From: Hyphomicrobiales bacterium
GTDB taxonomy: Bacteria > Pseudomonadota > Alphaproteobacteria > Rhizobiales > Devosiaceae
Assembly: GCA_015487985.1 (NCBI GenBank)
Contig: WFOP01000100.1
Location: forward strand, 1-11,077
DNA: 11,077 nucleotides
Direction: 5' to 3'
The position numbers and the translations under genes are program-made. Positions within the stretch are counted from its first letter, which is position 1; the number at the start of each line of letters is the position of its first letter. This document shows, piece after piece, positions 1 to 6,623 of this stretch. A model generated the notes under the pieces. The model did not search any database, had not been told where the DNA came from, and worked only from the letters and a program-made list of their open reading frames with translations.

Positions 1-799
1 ACAAAACATCGACACTGGGGCGATGCCCTGAAACCAGCTCCCCCTCGAAAATACGGCATTTCAGTTGATTAAGGGTATTTTCAATCCGCATCTGAAATCC
101 CCCCTTGGCAATGTAAACATGCCCGTTTTCAAAGACCATTCTGTCCCTGGCTTCCACCACATTCAATGCCACCTGCTGATTCAATCGTTCGGCAAACCGT
201 TCGGTAAAATTGGCGGGCATGTGCTGCGTCACCACTACCGGGGGACAACCCGCAGGCAAGCGGGAAAGCACATTGCGAATGGCATCAACGCCCCCCGTGG
301 AGGCCCCGATTGCAATAAGTGAACCGGGGGGGACATCCCCCGCACTTAAAATGGGTTTTTCCTGAGTGGCAACGCTTGCCCGCATCGCTGCACCGCGCAC
401 ATCACTCTGGGCCGCCGCGCGCACCTTGGTGCGTACATCATCCCCGAAAGCATCAATTCCCCCAGCCAGGTCATGGCCCGGTTTTCCCACAAAATCCACC
501 GCACCAAGTTCCAGTGCCAACATGGTTTCGCTGGCCCCTTTGTGAGTTAAAGTTGATACCATAACGACAGGAATGGGACGCAGACGCATCAACTTGCTTA
601 AAAATTCCAGCCCGTTCATATTTGGCATTTCAATATCAAGGGTCACCACATCCGGGTTCAGTTCCTTGATTTTCCGGCGGGCAACGATCGGATCTTCCGC
701 CGTCCCCACAACTTCAATATCGCCATCCTTGACCAGCGCCGCACTCAAAACATTGCGAATTAGCGCACTGTCATCAACAACCAATACCCGAATGCTCAT
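1..799 (-). CDS. cheB: CheB, receptor methylesterase/glutamine deamidase (3' end off the window)
   Basis: CheB removes methyl groups from chemoreceptor glutamates and resets receptor sensitivity when phosphorylated by CheA. Translating the minus strand from the ATG at 797-799 gives 266 codons without a stop up to the left edge. Residues 1-120 are a receiver domain with the acidic pocket VVDDS (D9, D10), the phospho-acceptor D55 in TLDIEMP, and K106 in VGKPG. A linker of about 35 residues follows. The esterase domain has the nucleophile S167 in IGASTGG and the catalytic H193 in TQHMPANF. The catalytic Asp of the triad would lie beyond the edge. The start overlaps the cheR stop by four bases (ATGA), so the two are probably translationally coupled. 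Family assignment is secure; about 80-100 residues are missing because of the window edge, not because the gene is broken. Confidence 0.96.
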   Translation of the reverse strand, partial: MSIRVLVVDDSALIRNVLSAALVKDGDIEVVGTAEDPIVARRKIKELNPDVVTLDIEMPNMNGLEFLSKLMRLRPIPVVMVSTLTHKGASETMLALELGAVDFVGKPGHDLAGGIDAFGDDVRTKVRAAAQSDVRGAAMRASVATQEKPILSAGDVPPGSLIAIGASTGGVDAIRNVLSRLPAGCPPVVVTQHMPANFTERFAERLNQQVALNVVEARDRMVFENGHVYIAKGGFQMRIENTLNQLKCRIFEGELVSGHRPSVDVL

Positions 800-1659
800 G
801 CAACATTCCTCTTGTTCGCCTGCCCCAAACGTCGATAAATGGTTTTACCTTCCAGCGTATAACCAAGCGCCTCCGCCTTCATGTTTTCAGAATGTCCGAT
901 ATACAGATAGGCCCCCTCGCCAAGCAATTGGGCAAAACGTTCAAACACCCGGGTTTGGGTTTGCTTGTCAAAATAAATGGTGACATTTCGACAGAATATG
1001 GCATCAAAAGGCCCCTTGACCGGCCAATCTTCCATCAAATTAAGTGGCTTGAAAGTCATCAGATTTCGATAAAGCGCCGGCACTCTTATCGTGTCTGGCG
1101 TCGGACGTTCAAAAACCGCCGCCTGTGCCGCGGAAAGTCCATCCAGATCGCTGGCCGAATATTCTCCCCGGGCCGATGTCGCCACCACATCCGTATCAAC
1201 ATCGGTGCCCAGAATTCTAAAATCCCAGTTTTTAAGCTGCGGATATTTCCCCAGCAACGCCATGGCAATCGTATAGGGTTCCTGACCCGTGGAACAGCCC
1301 GCGGACCAGATGCGAAGCCGTGGCTTGCCGTTAGGGGATTTTGGCCGATCAGGCTGCGCTATAAGTCGACCCACATACTTAATCAAATGATCAAAATGGT
1401 GGTCCTCACGATAAAAGCGTGTCAAATTTGTTGTCAGCGCATTTACAAAAACCTGTTTGTCCTGGCGTGTTGATCGCTTGTCCAGAAAATCAATATAGGC
1501 TGAAAAGGATTTCAGCCCCCGCGCCTTGACCAGCTTGGTGAGCCGGGACACCACAAGAACCCGCTTGGCATCCCCCAGGGAAATACCGGCAATCTTGTAG
1601 ATCAATGCCCGCACATCATCGAACTCTTTGTCACTTAGTTGAATTTCTTCGTCAGCCAT
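796..1659 (-). CDS. cheR: CheR, chemoreceptor glutamate methyltransferase
   Basis: CheR transfers methyl groups from S-adenosylmethionine to receptor glutamates and works against CheB. The 287-residue product has the N-terminal helical CheR domain (about residues 5-70) and then the Rossmann methyltransferase domain. SAM-binding motif I is WSAGCSTGQEPYTIAM (118-133), the acidic loop is LGTDVDTDV (150-158), and FDAIFCRNVTIYF (218-230) and IGHSE (254-258) follow. Length is typical. I chose the ATG at 1659: an upstream in-frame GTG at 1701 adds 14 residues that look unlike a CheR N-terminus and has no Shine-Dalgarno sequence. The sequence before ATG 1659 has only a weak GGGTAAAG. There is no C-terminal receptor-tethering domain or extension. 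The gap to cheD is about 170 bases, so cheR may have its own promoter; the gene ends in a 4-base overlap with cheB. Confidence 0.95.
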   Translation of the reverse strand: MADEEIQLSDKEFDDVRALIYKIAGISLGDAKRVLVVSRLTKLVKARGLKSFSAYIDFLDKRSTRQDKQVFVNALTTNLTRFYREDHHFDHLIKYVGRLIAQPDRPKSPNGKPRLRIWSAGCSTGQEPYTIAMALLGKYPQLKNWDFRILGTDVDTDVVATSARGEYSASDLDGLSAAQAAVFERPTPDTIRVPALYRNLMTFKPLNLMEDWPVKGPFDAIFCRNVTIYFDKQTQTRVFERFAQLLGEGAYLYIGHSENMKAEALGYTLEGKTIYRRLGQANKRNVA

Positions 1660-1716
1660 CACTTTACCCGATACAATTACAATTCTGAACGCAACAGCCA
1701 CAAAGACGAAACGCCA

Positions 1717-1722
1717 ATTATA
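1717..1722 (-). promoter_or_regulatory. Possible -10 box upstream of cheR
   Basis: Reading the minus strand, a perfect TATAAT occurs about 57 bases before the ATG of cheR, in the 170-base cheD-cheR gap. No good -35 hexamer stands 16-18 bases further upstream, so this is only a candidate. If it is used, transcription would begin near 1710. That fits the ATG at 1659 better than the upstream GTG at 1701, which would leave almost no leader. Confidence 0.25.
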
Positions 1723-1789
1723 CGCGTGTCGAGCAGCTTGGGTGCAGTATGGCCGGGTTTTTACTTATTTTGCGTAAAGGAAAGTCAAC

Positions 1790-1812
1790 AAAACCAAAAT
1801 TGACGCAATTGG
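1790..1812 (-). terminator. Weak hairpin with T-run after cheD (possible terminator)
   Basis: About 15 bases downstream of the cheD stop, the minus strand can form a short stem (AATTG/CAATT plus CC/GG across a 2-base bulge, 3-base loop), followed by TTTTG. The stem is AT-rich and weak. It may be a leaky terminator separating cheD from cheR, or chance. Confidence 0.22.
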
Positions 1813-1827
1813 CTTGAGACAGCAAAC

Positions 1828-2433
1828 CTAAAACAATTCGATATCGTCCACCGGTGGGGCCACAACTTTTTTGCGAGCCAGCGCCATTTCTTCACGCACC
1901 ACAGATTTACCTGCATCAGAATCAAGGCGTTTAACAAACACCCGTCCACTACTGGGCTTGAACATCACCCGGCGTGCAAAATTTCCCCCAAGGTCTTGCG
2001 AGGCGATTTCATAGCCCTCCCCCTTGAGAAACTGACGCACAAAATTCACATTTGCCGCCCCGATATCATTCAGGGACGCATTGATGTTTCCCCCGCCAAA
2101 AACCTTGATGACAAGATTTCCTTTTCGGCCGCTTCCCTGGCTCAATACCGAGTTAATCAACTGTTCCATGGCAAACGCACCATATCTGGCCGACGCGCCA
2201 AACCGGTCCTTGGCGGCACCGGACTGTTCCGCCAATAAAAAGTGGTTCATCCCCCCAACCCCGGCCACAGAATCGCGCACGCAGGCACTGATGCATGAGC
2301 CAAGCACCGTCGAAAGTGTTACGCGCTCATCACTAAACACTTCACACCCCCCCTGGTTGACCGTGATCACCTTTTCCCGGTCCAGTGGTGAACTTGAATA
2401 CTCGTTTGCTCGCTTCAAAGCAGATGCGCCCAT
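1828..2433 (-). CDS. cheD: CheD, chemoreceptor glutamine deamidase
   Basis: CheD hydrolyses specific receptor glutamines to glutamates, and in some bacteria binds CheC or other signalling partners. The 201-residue product has the family's catalytic cysteine in VLGSCISACV (C47) and catalytic histidine in GGMNHFLL (H64). They are 17 residues apart, as in the characterised family. The glycine-rich KVFGGGNIN (110-118) and the IGAANV segment also fit. I chose ATG 2433. A TTG at 2445 is also in frame, but a GAAGG sits directly against it and would instead serve the ATG at about 12 bases' distance. The product extends past the core CheD fold with a basic stretch and the tail PPVDDIELF; the last residues resemble the end of the divergent small protein at 2582-2962. 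CheD is first in the cheD-cheR-cheB run. Confidence 0.95.
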   Translation of the reverse strand: MGASALKRANEYSSSPLDREKVITVNQGGCEVFSDERVTLSTVLGSCISACVRDSVAGVGGMNHFLLAEQSGAAKDRFGASARYGAFAMEQLINSVLSQGSGRKGNLVIKVFGGGNINASLNDIGAANVNFVRQFLKGEGYEIASQDLGGNFARRVMFKPSSGRVFVKRLDSDAGKSVVREEMALARKKVVAPPVDDIELF

Positions 2434-2449
2434 GTTCTTCAGCAACCTT

Positions 2450-2499
2450 CAAACAGATTAAATTTCTGACGTTAAGTTACCTTAGCGCCAAACAGATTA
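2450..2499. repeat. 11-base direct repeat in the cheD / small-gene divergent region
   Basis: CAAACAGATTA occurs at 2450-2460 and again at 2489-2499, with starts 39 bases apart. Both copies lie in the 148-base region between the divergent starts of cheD (2433) and the phosphatase-like gene (2582). Direct repeats in such a position can be activator sites, but no matching regulator is visible and I could not identify convincing -35/-10 boxes for either gene. Confidence 0.4.
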
Positions 2500-2581
2500 G
2501 TAAATTGCTAACCACAACTCCATGTTTGCCTTACTCAAACACATAAGAAACAGGACCTTAGGATTTTACCGTTAAACGTGA

Positions 2582-2962
2582 ATGAACCAAACAAACGAGA
2601 ACCAACAAATGGCCATTCAAAAGCTCGCAGTTGAACTAGACGAAACAATTCGCCAGACGCGCGAACTTGTGACATCCGTCAATGATGCCCTGGATGTGCT
2701 GATGAACAAGGAACTCTCGGATCTGAACGCCCGCACCACCGCAATCAATCAGATAATTGTGGGCCTGCAGGCACAAGACCGAATTGAACAACGCTGCACC
2801 AATATTTCTCAGGCGATTGAAAATCTGAAAAAATGCACAATTAAATTTGATGAATCAAAATGTACAGATGTCTGGAAAAATCTTTCCCTGGATGAACTGT
2901 CAAAACCTGAAATGTCGGGTATTTCAGCCCGCATCCCCCATGGGGAAGTTGATTTGTTTTAA
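2582..2962 (+). CDS. Small helical CheZ/CheT-like putative CheY-P phosphatase
   Basis: This 126-residue protein is predicted to be mostly helical, with a long heptad-like stretch over residues 10-85. Residues 62-71 read LQAQDRIEQR, which contains the D-x-x-x-Q pattern (D66, Q70) used by CheZ to hydrolyse the aspartyl phosphate of CheY, and by the small CheT proteins encoded beside cheD in some alphaproteobacteria. Residues 86-118 look like a flexible linker, and the protein ends in GEVDLF, comparable to CheZ, which binds CheY through a C-terminal peptide. Start choice is uncertain: ATG 2582 has no close Shine-Dalgarno, while ATG 2609 (MAIQKL) is preceded by GAGA at 8 bases. It is divergent from cheD and convergent with cheW. 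Motif and context support a phosphatase; I cannot show full-length homology from the sequence alone. It could instead be another small CheY- or CheA-binding protein. Confidence 0.7.
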   Translation: MNQTNENQQMAIQKLAVELDETIRQTRELVTSVNDALDVLMNKELSDLNARTTAINQIIVGLQAQDRIEQRCTNISQAIENLKKCTIKFDESKCTDVWKNLSLDELSKPEMSGISARIPHGEVDLF

Positions 2963-2980
2963 TTCTGGAAGGCTGATTAA

Positions 2981-3011
2981 ACATAAAAAGCGCCGACAAA
3001 ATGCCGGCGCT
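2981..3011 (-). terminator. Intrinsic terminator of the cheS-like/cheY/cheA/cheW run
   Basis: On the minus strand, 33 bases after the cheW stop, AGCGCCG and CGGCGCT (2989-2995 and 3005-3011) form a perfect 7-bp GC-rich stem with a 9-base loop. It is followed directly by TTTTTATGT. On the plus strand the hairpin lacks a following T-run, so it should act for cheW and not for the small gene ending at 2962. It separates the cheW run from the cheD-cheR-cheB run. Confidence 0.75.
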
Positions 3012-3044
3012 GTTGCTAAAAACATAACTGAATTACCCAGATCG

Positions 3045-3533
3045 TCATTTTTCGATCTTGGCACCAACAACAATTGCATCCAGATCAATCAATCCCACCA
3101 TTTTGCTGTCATGGGTCACGATCCCGTTCAACAATTCAGAATCCATTGAATCCCCTTCAGGCACCTTGTGCACATCCTTTTTGGAAATGGTCAGAATATC
3201 GGATACCGCATCCACCAGCATCCCAACCCATTTTTCCCCCACCGACATCACCACAACCACATGATTTTTTGTCGTATCCGTCAGGCCATCGCCAAACCGC
3301 GCCCGCAGGTCAAAAATCGGAACAATCGTGCCCCTGAGATTTATCACACCGCGCACATAATCATGGGTGTTGGGCAAAGGCGTTGCCCCGCTCCAGGCGC
3401 GGATTTCCCGGACAGTGGTGATTTCCACCCCGTAAACCTGCTCACCAATCATAAAAGCGATCAACTGCATGGAATTTCCGGATTCCAAATCATGCTCCTG
3501 CCCGCTCTCATCCCTGCTATCAAACGCTTCCAT
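3045..3533 (-). CDS. cheW: CheW, receptor-kinase coupling protein
   Basis: CheW links chemoreceptors to the CheA P5 domain in membrane-associated signalling arrays. The 162-residue product has a short acidic N-terminal extension (residues 1-20) and then one CheW domain. Visible landmarks are LIAFMIGEQVYGVEI near the start, VREIRAW, the conserved VRGVINLRGTIVPIFDLR loop-strand segment, and DAVSDIL. The ATG at 3533 is preceded by GGAAAGGG at a good distance. It lies 28 bases downstream of cheA and is last in its run, before a strong terminator. No receiver domain is fused, so this is CheW and not CheV. Confidence 0.96.
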   Translation of the reverse strand: MEAFDSRDESGQEHDLESGNSMQLIAFMIGEQVYGVEITTVREIRAWSGATPLPNTHDYVRGVINLRGTIVPIFDLRARFGDGLTDTTKNHVVVVMSVGEKWVGMLVDAVSDILTISKKDVHKVPEGDSMDSELLNGIVTHDSKMVGLIDLDAIVVGAKIEK

Positions 3534-3561
3534 TTTTCAACCCTTTCCGCCGTTTATCATA

Positions 3562-5856
3562 TCAGGCGGCTGACTGTTGTTCAGGGGTTTGTTTCAAACC
3601 CGCCACATCAACAATCAACGCCACTTCTCCATTGCCAAGGATGGTTCCACCGGCAATTCCGTCAATTCGTTCAAAATTTTCTTCCAGACTCTTGATCACA
3701 ACCTGTTGCTGGCCAATAATTTCGTCCACGATAAGGGCGACTTTTGTGCTGCCTTCCCCCTCGCAAAGAACAACAAACCGTTTGTTGTCCGGCACTTTTG
3801 TTGTCATCTCAAAGCGTGTAACCAGATCAATCACCTGCACATATTCACCACGGATCTGCAGAACCCGGCGGCCGCTGGGGGCAAATCCAAAATCCGCCCG
3901 GTCGCACTGCATGGTTTCAACAATCGAGCTAAGCGGAATAACATAAGGGCCATCCCCCGCCTCAACCAACATCACATCAAGCACCGCAAGAGTAAGCGGG
4001 AGCCGCAAAATCATGCGCGTACCCTTGCCCGGCTTGGAGCGCACATGCACCGAACCGCCAATTTTCTTGATATTTGAAATAACCACGTCCATGCCAACAC
4101 CACGGCCTGAAATATCGGAAACACCATCTGCCGTTGAGAACCCCGGCGCAAACACCAACTCGTCGATCTGCTCATCGCTCAATTGCTGATCGGGACCAAC
4201 AACGCCGCGCTCTCGGGCCAGATTAAGCACCCGTTCGCGATTGATCCCCGCCCCGTCATCCTCGACAGCAATAATAATATTGCCCCCGGCCTGTTCCGCT
4301 GAAAGCTGAATTGTGCCCGTTTCGGACTTGCCCGCCGCAAGGCGTTTTTCTGGAGTTTCCACCCCGTGATCCGCCGAATTTCGGATCATATGGGTTAAAG
4401 GATCGCTCAACTGTTCAATGATGGTTTTGTCGATTTCAGTATATTCACCCACCATTTCAAGACGGATTTTTTTATCGGTCTTTTTGGCCAGTTCACGCAC
4501 CAGACGCGGCATGCGTGAAAACACGGACTTTACCGGCTGCGCCCGGATAGCCATCACCGCATCCTGCAGGCCACGGGTGGTTTGCGCCAACACTTCAACA
4601 CCCCGCACCAGTTCCTGATACTGGGCCTTGATCTTGTCATCCATTTGCTGGTTCAGCATGGATTGCGTTATGACCAGTTCTCCGACCATATTGACCACCC
4701 GATCAACCTTATCCAGATCCACCCGGATAGATTGCACTGCGGGCGCTTTGGCCGCTGCTTTTTTCGCTTTTTCCTGTTCCGGCTTGTTTTCTTCAACCAG
4801 GTTTTCTTCCCTAACGGGGGGCGCCGGCGCGGGTTCAATTTCTGCCGCCAGATCGGCCAGGGAAAGCATGCTTTCGTCTGCAGCTTCCTCTTCCGCTTTG
4901 TGTTGCAGGTCCTGTTGGAGTTCCTGTTGGAGTTCCTGTTGCTGGTCCGGCTGCGTCTCCAAGGTCTGTGCCTCAGGCGCCATATCCTCTTCAAATCCCA
5001 CCAGATCGCTGTCAATATCTGCTTCCGCCATCACCTGGGAAATGCTTAATTCGCAATCCCCTTCCACAAACTCAAAGACTTCGGCAATATCCTCTTTGGA
5101 AACATCCTCATTGCGCAGAACAATTTCCCACTTGCAATAAATGCCAAAGGGATCAAATTCCTTGAGCTTCGGCGTTTTTACAAGATGGGCCTTAACTTCA
5201 ACCTCGCCCAGGGTTCCAAGCTCGCGAAAAAGCAAAAGCGGGTCATTTGCCCTCTCATACAGTTCATAATGAGGCGTAAAGTCCACTTTCCAGTAACGGT
5301 GTCCCTCGGCCAGCGGCGCCTGTTCAAAACTGTCGTTCTCATCTTCCCCCGCCAGGGTTTCATCATTTATGTCGCTGGTGGGCACAGCGGGTAATTCGCC
5401 ATCATCATCCCCCACATTGACCATCACCGGCGTAAAGTCGATGTCGAACTCTTCCATGGGTTCTTCTTCGTCTTCCCCGCTCAGAAGCTTAAAACGCGCC
5501 AGCTCTTCTTCGCCAAAATCTGAAGCAAGCTCTTCCCCGTCCCGCGCCGCACCGACAAAATCTGCAACCAGATCAATCGAGCGAATACATAAAGTCACCA
5601 CATCATCGGTAAGTTCAACCCGGCCATCACGAACAAAATCCAGCAGGGTCTCAAACGAATGGGCAAACTCCACCAGTTGATTAAACCCAAAGGCTCCCGC
5701 CCCCCCTTTAATGGAGTGGATTGCCCTGAATACCGCATTGAGGCGTTCCGTATCACGGTCCCCCTCCTCAATTGCGGCAAATTCTTCTTCAAGGTCCCCC
5801 AATAGCTCCGAGCATTCCTCGAAGTAGGTGGCTTTGAATTCGTCCAGTTCACTCAT
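3562..5856 (-). CDS. cheA: CheA, chemotaxis sensor histidine kinase
   Basis: CheA autophosphorylates under receptor control and passes the phosphate to CheY and CheB. The 764-residue protein contains all expected parts. The P1 Hpt domain (about 1-105) has phospho-acceptor H47 in AIHSIKGG. An acidic linker is followed by a P2-like response-regulator-binding domain (about 188-275, from RYWKVDFTPHYELY to FEFVEGDCEL). A second linker (276-372) is rich in Gln/Glu and then Ala/Lys/Pro. P3 dimerisation is about 377-440. The P4 kinase domain has the N box HMIRNSADHG (489-498), G1 VEDDGAGIN (531-539) and G2 GRGVGMDVV (584-592). The P5 CheW-like domain is about 620-755. No receiver is fused to the C-terminus. 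The linker carries three QQEL/QQDL units encoded by a 12-base tandem repeat. The ATG at 5856 gives a normal Hpt start, although the ribosome binding site is weak. It lies 41 bases after cheY. Confidence 0.97.
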   Translation of the reverse strand: MSELDEFKATYFEECSELLGDLEEEFAAIEEGDRDTERLNAVFRAIHSIKGGAGAFGFNQLVEFAHSFETLLDFVRDGRVELTDDVVTLCIRSIDLVADFVGAARDGEELASDFGEEELARFKLLSGEDEEEPMEEFDIDFTPVMVNVGDDDGELPAVPTSDINDETLAGEDENDSFEQAPLAEGHRYWKVDFTPHYELYERANDPLLLFRELGTLGEVEVKAHLVKTPKLKEFDPFGIYCKWEIVLRNEDVSKEDIAEVFEFVEGDCELSISQVMAEADIDSDLVGFEEDMAPEAQTLETQPDQQQELQQELQQDLQHKAEEEAADESMLSLADLAAEIEPAPAPPVREENLVEENKPEQEKAKKAAAKAPAVQSIRVDLDKVDRVVNMVGELVITQSMLNQQMDDKIKAQYQELVRGVEVLAQTTRGLQDAVMAIRAQPVKSVFSRMPRLVRELAKKTDKKIRLEMVGEYTEIDKTIIEQLSDPLTHMIRNSADHGVETPEKRLAAGKSETGTIQLSAEQAGGNIIIAVEDDGAGINRERVLNLARERGVVGPDQQLSDEQIDELVFAPGFSTADGVSDISGRGVGMDVVISNIKKIGGSVHVRSKPGKGTRMILRLPLTLAVLDVMLVEAGDGPYVIPLSSIVETMQCDRADFGFAPSGRRVLQIRGEYVQVIDLVTRFEMTTKVPDNKRFVVLCEGEGSTKVALIVDEIIGQQQVVIKSLEENFERIDGIAGGTILGNGEVALIVDVAGLKQTPEQQSAA
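4909..4944. repeat. 12-base tandem repeat in the cheA linker
   Basis: Three adjacent 12-base units follow the pattern TTCCTGTTGGAG; the first and last differ at one or two bases. On the coding strand they specify QQEL-QQEL-QQDL in the linker between the P2-like and P3 domains. The unit is a multiple of three, so copy-number change would alter linker length without shifting the frame. Confidence 0.85.
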
Positions 5857-5897
5857 GATAATCTTTACCGGTAGTTATAAGTTATGAATCAGATGGC

Positions 5898-6257
5898 TTA
5901 GTAGACAACGCGGTGGATGACTGAAATCAGTTTTGCCGGGTCAAACGGTTTGACAATCCAGCCCGTACCGCCCGCAGCGCGACCCTGATCACGTTTTTCC
6001 TGTGATGATTCAGTCGTCAAAATCAAAATTGGCAGGCTTTGGTTTGCCTTGGATGCCCGCACATTTTTGATAAATTCAATGCCATCCATCACCGGCATGT
6101 TGATGTCTGTAATCACCACATCAAACTCGCCCTCTTTCATGGCATCCAGGCCTTTTTGCCCGTCTTCGGCCTGAACGACCTCAAACCCGGCCTCTTTTAA
6201 AGCATGGTCCAGCATCGACAAAATTGTCGGAGAATCATCAACGGTAAGTACACGCAT
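5898..6257 (-). CDS. cheY: CheY, single-domain chemotaxis response regulator
   Basis: This 119-residue protein is a lone receiver domain that would carry the phosphate signal from CheA to the flagellar motor. All key receiver residues are present: acidic pocket D7-D8 (TVDDSP), phospho-acceptor D51 (ITDINMP), switch T81 (ILTTESS) and K103 (IVKPFDP). The position matching Tyr106 of enteric CheY is W100, so a bulky aromatic is kept at the switch site. The DINMPVMDGIEF and GWIVKPFDP segments are typical of CheY, with no output domain. The start is 2 bases from the stop of the STAS gene, and cheA follows after 41 bases. Only one cheY is present here, whereas many alphaproteobacterial clusters carry two. 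Confidence 0.95.
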   Translation of the reverse strand: MRVLTVDDSPTILSMLDHALKEAGFEVVQAEDGQKGLDAMKEGEFDVVITDINMPVMDGIEFIKNVRASKANQSLPILILTTESSQEKRDQGRAAGGTGWIVKPFDPAKLISVIHRVVY

Positions 6258-6259
6258 TT

Positions 6260-6553
6260 TTAGTTTCCTTGAAGTAGGGGGGATATGATTTCGCCCATGC
6301 CCAGCCGTTCCACAGCTTCGCTGAAAGCCGGGCTGGGATCGACAACACTAAAGGCAAAATTATTTCTGTCCGCACTTGCCTTGGCACTCACCAGCAGCAA
6401 AAGCGCATTGGTTACCAGTCGGGTCACCCCGGCACCGTTTAGCTGAATATCGCCAATTTCAAGTGCATTGGTGAGCCATTCACGCAATTCATCCATTGCA
6501 TCGACATCAAAAACACTGGGTAAATCAAACGATTGAATTTCTGAAACGTCCAT
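6260..6553 (-). CDS. Single-domain STAS protein of the chemotaxis operon (CheS/CheX-like)
   Basis: This 97-residue protein is made of one STAS domain of the SpoIIAA/MlaB type. The diagnostic region is residues 38-56, LNGAGVTRLVTNALLLLVS; T48 occupies the area where STAS anti-anti-sigma factors carry the phosphorylatable Ser/Thr. VDPSPAFSEAVERLGM (71-86) is the conserved helix that follows. Small STAS proteins sit directly before cheY in many alphaproteobacterial che operons. The Sinorhizobium CheS is reported to bind CheA and help drain phosphate from CheY, and the Caulobacter gene in this place is called cheX. The length matches my recollection of CheS. It appears to be first in its run, 2 bases before cheY, with TAGGT about 9 bases before the ATG. 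The STAS fold is fairly certain; the CheS-like role is inferred from position. Confidence 0.8.
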   Translation of the reverse strand: MDVSEIQSFDLPSVFDVDAMDELREWLTNALEIGDIQLNGAGVTRLVTNALLLLVSAKASADRNNFAFSVVDPSPAFSEAVERLGMGEIISPLLQGN

Positions 6554-6623
6554 GAGAAAAACCTAAACCCCGTAATATTCCGTACCGGAGTTTCCTATGG
6601 AAGCGTTTACATTTCCCTAACCA

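Noticed and set aside
573..1473. Plus-strand open frames of 136 and 193 residues opposite cheB and cheR
   Set aside because: They are antisense to secure genes with intact motifs, and their translations show no domain-like composition.
1657..1701. GTG at 1701 as the cheR start
   Set aside because: No Shine-Dalgarno, it adds a hydrophobic stretch unlike CheR N-termini, and it would sit within a few bases of the possible transcription start.
4909..4944. Tandem repeat as a CRISPR or mobile-element signature
   Set aside because: The units are contiguous, only 12 bases long and in frame within cheA; they simply encode a Gln-rich linker.
3168..5140. Several plus-strand open frames of 100-175 residues across cheW and cheA
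   Set aside because: Antisense shadows of conserved coding sequence; low-complexity Ser/Thr or Arg/His-rich translations without recognisable domains.
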